NCBI GenBank assembly: GCA_045541495.1
Contig: JAZQJE010000023.1
Location: 1 to 64,000 of the forward strand
Length of the DNA: 64,000 bases
From: RGIG3009 sp045541495
GTDB taxonomy: Bacteria; Bacillota; Clostridia; Oscillospirales; Acutalibacteraceae
Direction of reading: 5' to 3'
The stretch's first letter is position 1; every line of letters begins with the position of its first letter. The position numbers and the translations under genes are program-made. The notes beneath the pieces are model-generated. The model was not told the DNA's origin. It saw only the letters and a program-made list of their open reading frames with translations, and ran no database searches. Below, one piece after another: positions 58,741 to 64,000 of this stretch.

Positions 58741-59327
58741 ACGAAGAGATTCAAGAACTTCAGCAAGAACAGACGACCACCCATTCGTCTGAGGAGGTGA
58801 CCGCCACCGACAATACGGCAGAGGAGGAGTTATACGACTTGCCGACTCCGCCGATGACACTGTCGGTGAAATTCAACAAGCAACACTACCAGTTGCCGTT
58901 GGAAGAGGCCGCCATATATGCGCAAAAGGGCATGAAATTCACTACCATGGAGCCCATGCTCGAACAATTGAAGACCCATGCACAGCAACAGGGACAAAGT
59001 CTGCAAGATTTTGTGAAACAGCTGTGTGGCGAACCGCGGGATTTGAACGAGCGGTTGGCAGAGGAATATTGCCGCTTGCGGGAAACTTGCCCCGAACTGG
59101 ATACTTTCGACAAAGTGCCCGCCGCGGCGGTACAGAGGGCCGTGGACAGCGGAATGCCGCTACTGTACAGTTATCTGCAATATCGCTATGAGGAACAGAT
59201 CCGCATCGAGAAAGCCAAAGCGGCGGCGGTCGCCGCGGGAGAAGCCTCCGCGGGAGGACAGCGGGGGGAAGCGTCCCCCGCGCCCGATGCCGCCGTGGAA
59301 GCCATGCTTCGCGGTGTGTGGGGGTAG
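58737..59327 (+). CDS. Putative phage scaffolding protein
   Basis: 196 residues: acidic, Gln/Thr-rich N-terminus, a middle region MTLSVKFNKQHYQLPLEEA-like found in phage head-assembly proteins, helical centre with coiled-coil character, and an Ala/Gly-rich tail. No cleavage or enzyme motifs. The position between terminase and the capsid gene supports scaffold. ATGA overlap with the small membrane gene. Confidence 0.65.
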   Translation: MNEEIQELQQEQTTTHSSEEVTATDNTAEEELYDLPTPPMTLSVKFNKQHYQLPLEEAAIYAQKGMKFTTMEPMLEQLKTHAQQQGQSLQDFVKQLCGEPRDLNERLAEEYCRLRETCPELDTFDKVPAAAVQRAVDSGMPLLYSYLQYRYEEQIRIEKAKAAAVAAGEASAGGQRGEASPAPDAAVEAMLRGVWG

Positions 59328-59396
59328 AGAAAAAGTGGAAAAGTAAAAAGCCCCTCCGCTCTGCACAAGAAAAGGGAAAAGAAAAAAGGAGAATGA

Positions 59397-60311
59397 ATGA
59401 TGGCAATCAACACATTGGAATTTTGCGAAAAATTGACGGGTGAACTGGACAAGTTGTTTGTTCAAGGCCCTGTTACCGGTTTCTTGACCGACAACGTTCT
59501 GCGCTCTAAATTCGTGGGCGCAAAAACCGTGTTGCTCCCCGAAATGGAATTGTCGGGTTTGGGCGACTATGACCGTGATACCGGTTTTATCAAAGGCACC
59601 GTGACGGTTTCCAACCGTCCCTATACCCTCACTATGGATCGCGCCCGTTCTTTCCAACTGGACCGTGAGGACGAGGACGAAACGGGTATTGCGGGTCTGG
59701 CCGGTCAAGTATTGGGCGAATTTGTCCGCACCAAGGTCGTTCCCGAAGTGGACGCCTATTGCTTGTCCAAATTGGCAGGTTTGGCGGTCAGCGGCGGTCA
59801 CACCGTGACGGGCACGCCCGAAACCGAAGCCATTAAAATGTTCAACGAAGCTTGCGCCGCTGTGCAGAACGAGGTGGGCTTTGACGAGGAACTGGTGTGT
59901 TTTGTGAACCCCACCATGTGGACGGCGATCCAAACCTCTCCCGAACTGTCCCGTCAGATCACCGTCAGCCAGTTTAAGAAAGGCGACGCTCACATTCAGG
60001 TGAAATCCATCAACGGCATTGCCATTTTGCCCGTGGCGGACAATCGCATGAAGAGCGCCTATGACTTCTATGACGGCGCCACTTCCGGTGAAGAAGCGGG
60101 CGGTTTTGCACCTACCGATACCGCCAAGAGCATTGGTTTACTGGTGATGCCCAAACGCGCCGCGTCGCTGGTGAAAAAGACCGAGCGCGTGCGCACCTTT
60201 ACTCCCGGTCAAAACCAAGCCGCCGATGCGTATAAGTTTGACTATCGCACCTACTACGACCTCATTGTGAAAAACAGTGCGGCCGACAGCGTATACGCCT
60301 ACGTATATTAA
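59397..60311 (+). CDS. Phage major capsid protein
   Basis: 304 residues from the ATG at 59397 (AAAAAGGAG upstream; ATG at 59400 also possible). HK97-fold-type features: SNRPYTLTMDRARSFQLDR strand region, GEFVRTKVVPEVDAYCLSKL spine helix, FVNPTMWTAI and the C-terminal FDYRTYYDLIVKNS. No N-terminal delta domain, fitting a separate scaffold. Codon use leans towards highly expressed genes. Confidence 0.85.
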   Translation: MMAINTLEFCEKLTGELDKLFVQGPVTGFLTDNVLRSKFVGAKTVLLPEMELSGLGDYDRDTGFIKGTVTVSNRPYTLTMDRARSFQLDREDEDETGIAGLAGQVLGEFVRTKVVPEVDAYCLSKLAGLAVSGGHTVTGTPETEAIKMFNEACAAVQNEVGFDEELVCFVNPTMWTAIQTSPELSRQITVSQFKKGDAHIQVKSINGIAILPVADNRMKSAYDFYDGATSGEEAGGFAPTDTAKSIGLLVMPKRAASLVKKTERVRTFTPGQNQAADAYKFDYRTYYDLIVKNSAADSVYAYVY

Positions 60312-60325
60312 AAAACAGTCACGGA

Positions 60326-60355
60326 TAAGCCTTCCCCCAAAAGGGGGAAGGCTTA
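60326..60355 (+). other. Hairpin between capsid and portal genes
   Basis: TAAGCCTTCCCCC (60326-60338) pairs with GGGGGAAGGCTTA (60343-60355), loop AAAA, no T run. Likely lowers read-through or stabilises the capsid mRNA. Its CCTTCCCC core resembles the host intergenic repeats. Confidence 0.6.
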
Positions 60356-60385
60356 ACGGGAAAACTACAGAAAAAGGATGACGGT

Positions 60386-62035
60386 ATGAACGAACGGGAA
60401 GAACGAACGGCATGGGCCGCGCCGACAACGGTGCAGGAACAGTACCGTTCGGGCGTGCGGTATAAGATGTCGCTGGGTGAGCGAGGTCTGTACCGGCAAA
60501 GCGAACTCAACGAACGATTTTACGCCGGTGACCAATGGCACGGCGCCGCTTGCGGCAGTGACCGTCCTTTGGTACGGCATAACGTGATCCGCCGTATCGG
60601 TGAATACAAGATGGCGGCGGTAGGTGCGGGCCCTGTAGCGGTGAACTTCTCCGCCGACGGGTTGTGGGATACCCTGCCGGGGCGGGAACGGATCCGTGAC
60701 TTGCGCTCGGCGGCGGCGCAAGGGGCCATGCCCACCCTTTCCGCGGCCGAAGCCGCCGATCTCACCTTGTCGGCGTTGTCCGGCTACTTTGACACCACCG
60801 CCGAGCGGGTGGGGTTGGACGCCATCAGCGGACGGGTGATGAAAAACGCCTATTGTACGGGCACGGGTGTGTTGTACACCTACTGGGACGATACCGTTCC
60901 CACAGGTTTATTTGCCGACGAGGGGCGTACCACGCCGCTGACGGGGGATATCACCTGTGAAGTGTTGGATATCGGTCAGGTGTATTTCGGCGATCCGTCG
61001 GTGGAGGAGATACAAGCACAGCCCTATCTCCTTGTTGCCCAACGCCGCCGCGTGGGTGATCTGCGCCGCATGGCGGAAAAGGCGGGACGATCGGAAGACG
61101 ATATTGCCGCCATCCGTCCCGACCGAGAAGGACACCCCCCCGCGGGAGAACCCGAAGAAGCGGGTAAAGCCTTGCTTCTCACCAAGTTTTATAAAGAGAA
61201 CGGCACCGTCAAAGCGGTGCAAGTGTGCGGCGATGTGACCGTGCGTCCCCCTTGGGATATGGGGATTCGTTTATATCCCCTGTCGGTATTCCGTTGGGAG
61301 ACCCGTCCCGCCTGTGCTTATGGTGACAGCGAGGTAACGTGGCTGATTCCCAACCAGATCGCCATCAACCGTATGCTCACCGCATCGGTATGGGCGGTAC
61401 TGATGCAGGGAATGCCTACCTTGCTGGTAAACGGCGACATCGTGGACGGCCCTGTCACCAACGATCCCGGTCAAGTCATTCGGGTGTTCGGTAACGGTGA
61501 CGACCTGAACAGCGCCATGCGGTATGTGGACCCGCCCGCGTTCTCGGCGGGGCTGAGCAACACGGTCAATTCCCTGATTGCCGACACATTGGTGCAAAGT
61601 GGCGCCACCGCGGCGGCACTGGGCGACGTATCTCCCGACAACACCTCTGCCATCGTAGCGGTGCGGGAAGCATCGTTGTTGCCGCTCCAAATGGTGCGCA
61701 ACCGTTGGTATGCCTTTTACGAAGATGTGGCGCGAGTATGGGCGGAATTTTGGGTGAACGCCTACGGCAACCGTCCGTTGCGGGTGGAAGACGAAAACGG
61801 CGTATGGTATCTTCCCTTTGACGGCGGCGATTACCGCGATCTGGTGATTCGCGCGAAAGTAGACGTGGGTGCCGCCAACCTGTGGAGCGAGAGCCAATCC
61901 ATTGTCACGTTAGACAACCTGTTAGCCCGCGGCGTGATCACCGCGGAACAATATCTGAAACGCTTGCCCCGCGGCACCGTTCCCGATGTGGACGGTTTGC
62001 TTCGCGAGCGGCGATGGGGGGAGAGAACGCCATGA
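60386..62035 (+). CDS. Phage portal protein
   Basis: 549 residues. Features of podovirus-like portals: an N-terminal RFYAGDQWHG segment, a long alpha/beta wing, and a stem/crown region with TSAIVAVREASLLPLQMVRN near 415-434. It forms the 12-fold ring for DNA entry and exit. Here it follows the capsid gene, the reverse of the usual order. Its stop overlaps the next ATG by 4 nt. Confidence 0.85.
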   Translation: MNEREERTAWAAPTTVQEQYRSGVRYKMSLGERGLYRQSELNERFYAGDQWHGAACGSDRPLVRHNVIRRIGEYKMAAVGAGPVAVNFSADGLWDTLPGRERIRDLRSAAAQGAMPTLSAAEAADLTLSALSGYFDTTAERVGLDAISGRVMKNAYCTGTGVLYTYWDDTVPTGLFADEGRTTPLTGDITCEVLDIGQVYFGDPSVEEIQAQPYLLVAQRRRVGDLRRMAEKAGRSEDDIAAIRPDREGHPPAGEPEEAGKALLLTKFYKENGTVKAVQVCGDVTVRPPWDMGIRLYPLSVFRWETRPACAYGDSEVTWLIPNQIAINRMLTASVWAVLMQGMPTLLVNGDIVDGPVTNDPGQVIRVFGNGDDLNSAMRYVDPPAFSAGLSNTVNSLIADTLVQSGATAAALGDVSPDNTSAIVAVREASLLPLQMVRNRWYAFYEDVARVWAEFWVNAYGNRPLRVEDENGVWYLPFDGGDYRDLVIRAKVDVGAANLWSESQSIVTLDNLLARGVITAEQYLKRLPRGTVPDVDGLLRERRWGERTP

Positions 62036-62409
62036 CGGGTATGGAAGCCTTTAAACGAGCGTTGCGATTGTTGGGATATACCGATCCCGACGGCGAGACC
62101 GATCCCGCCGCGGCGGCGGAATTGTACAAACGGGGGTTGGCGGTGACCGACCAGATCTGTGCCGATCTGGCACAGGCAGAACGGGGTGAGTTGCCGCCGC
62201 CGTTGGCATCGTTGCAAGGGACGTTGCCTTTGTCCCATACCGCCGCGCGGCAGGTGTTGCCCTACGGTATTGCCATGTTACTGGCGGCGGGACGAGGCGA
62301 CGGCGACAATCAGCAATTGTATGCTGCCTTATACACCGCCAAACGGTTGCTGTTGAAACGAGGAACAGAACAACGCACCGACGTGTTGCCGCGGGGGTGT
62401 GATCAATGA
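62032..62409 (+). CDS. Putative head-tail adaptor protein
   Basis: 125 residues, helical; starts TGMEAFKRALRLLGYTD, then repeated helices with HTAARQVLPYGIAMLLAAGRGD. Size, helix content and its place right after the portal fit a gp4/gp6-type adaptor that joins portal and tail. Overlaps both neighbours by ATGA. Confidence 0.65.
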   Translation: MTGMEAFKRALRLLGYTDPDGETDPAAAAELYKRGLAVTDQICADLAQAERGELPPPLASLQGTLPLSHTAARQVLPYGIAMLLAAGRGDGDNQQLYAALYTAKRLLLKRGTEQRTDVLPRGCDQ

Positions 62410-64000
62410 ATATTCCCGCCTTTTCCAAAAACGGACGGTTGACGGCGGTTACCCCCGCCCTCAACGGTGGGTTGGATGTTAACCGTGCCCCGTGGCTCAT
62501 CGGGGACAATCAATTGTCCGACTGTCGAAACCTGTGGTGGAAAGACGGGGCTCTGCGCTCCCGCGACGGGTTTTTCACCACACCGGAAGATGGGTATGCC
62601 TACAACGGCCAAACCTGTCGTTTTGCCGTGGATCGGGAGGGGTGGATCCTGATGGCGGAACAGGCCGACACACAAATGACGGTATACGCCTTTTCCCCCG
62701 ACGGGGGCGGGCGGCAGACACTGTGGTCGGACAAGGTGGCGGCGGGCACCACGTTTTGTTTGGTGCCAGCAGGCGGTACGCTGGACCAACATACCCTGTT
62801 ATTGTATCTCAGTGACGGGCGGTTGGTGGCGTTTCACCCTTCTGAGGGAACGGCTCTGGCCATGGCAACAGGGTTTTATGAGCCCTTGTTGATGGTAAAC
62901 GGCCGTCCGGTGGTCAAGGGAGAAAAAGAGACTGTAACGGGTATTTTGTATGAGCCTCGTAACCGTCTTAACACACGGTTTCGTTGTGATTTTACATCCG
63001 ACGGTGTGGGTGTTCACTATTATTTACCGGTGAAAAATCTGACGGGGAATCTTCATATACAGGTGAAAACCTCGGAAACCACCATTGAAGGGTATCTGGT
63101 AGAAGAGGGTCAATACGATAGTGGTGACGGCGAATACAATGTGCGTGTCAATCGACAAGAGGGATGTATTTCCTTTACTCATAACGGGTCACTCCGTACC
63201 CTTGAGGATACGGGGCTTCGCAACAACGTGCGGATTTGGGCGAGCACCGTGTTGGAAGGGCCGTCCCCCTTTGACATGACGTTCGGTACCTGGTACGGTG
63301 GCGAAAGCAGCGGTACGGCGGGGGGAACGCGCCTGTTTTTGGCAGGGAATGCCGCTCACCCCGACGCGGTGGTGTACAGTGCGGTGAACAACCCCCTCTA
63401 TTTCCCCGAAAGCAGTTGGACGGCAGTGGGGACACCCGATCAACCTGTTACGGCGCTGGGAAAACAGGAAAAATATTTGGTTCTGTTTAAAGAGCGGGAA
63501 TTGTACCTTGCGGAATATCGGCAAGGGGACACCGTAACGGGAGACGATCTGCAATCGGGAGAAGTGACGGATATGGCGGCGGCCGCCGCCTCGTTCCCGC
63601 TGACACCTTTAAGCGTCGAGATCGGTTGCGACTCCCCCCGCACCTTGGCGTTGCTGGACAACCGCTTGGTATGGGCGAACACCGACGGCGCGGTGTATCG
63701 GTTATCGGCCCTGAATACGACATATAACCGCACTGTCACCCGCATGGGGGACAGTATTCATCCCTTGCTCAAAGGCGAAACACCGCTCAGCGCTTGCGTA
63801 TACGATGATCGGTATTACTTGTTGTGTGACCGCACGTTGTGGGTACTTGCCGACCATGATACCCTGTCGTGGTATCGGTTTGAATGGCACGACAACGCCA
63901 TGGGCCCTCATACGTTGTGTCGGCGGGGTGACCGATTGGCCGTGATCGCCGACGGTGGCGGCAAACAACAATGGTTTACCCTTACAGGGCAAACAGATGT
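62406..64000 (+). CDS. Phage DNA-stabilisation / tail-tube-like protein, cut by window end
   Basis: At least 531 residues, continuing past the window without a stop. Begins NIPAFSKNGRLTAVTPALNG followed by LDVNRAPWLIGDNQLSDCRNLWW, then repeating beta-strand segments (such as LFLAGNAAHPDAVVYSAVNNPLY-like and RLVWANTDGAVYRL) suggestive of a beta-propeller. This start and repeat style resembles P22 gp10-like packaged-DNA stabilisation proteins. ATGA overlap with the adaptor. A short-tailed phage is suggested. Confidence 0.65.
   Translation, partial: MNIPAFSKNGRLTAVTPALNGGLDVNRAPWLIGDNQLSDCRNLWWKDGALRSRDGFFTTPEDGYAYNGQTCRFAVDREGWILMAEQADTQMTVYAFSPDGGGRQTLWSDKVAAGTTFCLVPAGGTLDQHTLLLYLSDGRLVAFHPSEGTALAMATGFYEPLLMVNGRPVVKGEKETVTGILYEPRNRLNTRFRCDFTSDGVGVHYYLPVKNLTGNLHIQVKTSETTIEGYLVEEGQYDSGDGEYNVRVNRQEGCISFTHNGSLRTLEDTGLRNNVRIWASTVLEGPSPFDMTFGTWYGGESSGTAGGTRLFLAGNAAHPDAVVYSAVNNPLYFPESSWTAVGTPDQPVTALGKQEKYLVLFKERELYLAEYRQGDTVTGDDLQSGEVTDMAAAAASFPLTPLSVEIGCDSPRTLALLDNRLVWANTDGAVYRLSALNTTYNRTVTRMGDSIHPLLKGETPLSACVYDDRYYLLCDRTLWVLADHDTLSWYRFEWHDNAMGPHTLCRRGDRLAVIADGGGKQQWFTLTGQTD

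Overview
The window looks like the chromosome of a spore-forming Clostridia-class Firmicute, most likely an Oscillospirales/Ruminococcaceae-type gut anaerobe. The reasons are the gene order of the S10-spc-alpha ribosomal operon (adk, map and infA inside it, rpsD next to rpoA, the zinc form of S14), strong AGGAGG ribosome binding sites with frequent GTG/TTG starts, DnaD/DnaI-type primosome genes, SpoIID- and BofC-like sporulation domains, a small ferredoxin, and dispersed intergenic repeats of a kind common in that group. GC is moderate to high, except for an AT-rich accessory patch at about 32.9-34.7 kb. I found no rRNA, tRNA or CRISPR array.

Layout. 0-4.8 kb (minus): an operon with a DnaD-like protein, a DnaI-like helicase loader, a PASTA protein whose kinase domain has lost its catalytic residues, and NagA. 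4.9-9 kb: ferredoxin, two methyltransferases, small hypothetical proteins and a phosphodiesterase. 9-16.5 kb (plus): a cysteine desulfurase that seems to start at ATA, a class B sortase with a long threonine-rich tail, ThiI, and a 1169-residue fusion of CinA, a membrane helix, an inactive-looking sortase, a Thr-rich linker and a SpoIID domain. 16.5-32.5 kb: a structured leader, then the S10-spc-alpha operon from rpsJ to rplQ, with conspicuous hairpins in its wider gaps. 32.5-34.8 kb: repeats, a small XRE regulator, an orphan AT-rich gene and an IS30-type element.

34.8-54.8 kb is ordinary metabolic chromosome: PAP2 phosphatase, an Fe-S scaffold/GGGtGRT pair, a sugar isomerase-like protein with BioY, a radical SAM protein with alanine racemase, two AraC regulators, lactate dehydrogenase, Mrp, small sporulation-type proteins, a class A penicillin-binding protein, L-fucose isomerase, a lipase-like protein, rplM-rpsI, a ZIP transporter, NagB and an esterase. 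Most transcription units end in clear hairpin terminators.

54.8-64 kb is the left part of a prophage. A CI/LexA-like S24 repressor, overlapped by a NUDIX gene, faces a divergent control region. Two sigma-A promoters there each hold a repressor-type operator in the 17-bp spacer. Next come a Cys-rich miniprotein, a sigma-like late regulator, small and large terminase, a scaffold-like protein, the major capsid protein, the portal, a head-tail adaptor and a DNA-stabilisation/tail-like protein cut by the window end. No integrase or replication genes lie between immunity and packaging, and the capsid gene precedes the portal gene.

The most unusual items are the CinA-pseudosortase-SpoIID fusion with its catalytically intact sortase paralogue 1.2 kb upstream, the pseudokinase, the apparent ATA start, the prophage switch, and the competing hairpins between rpsD and rpoA.
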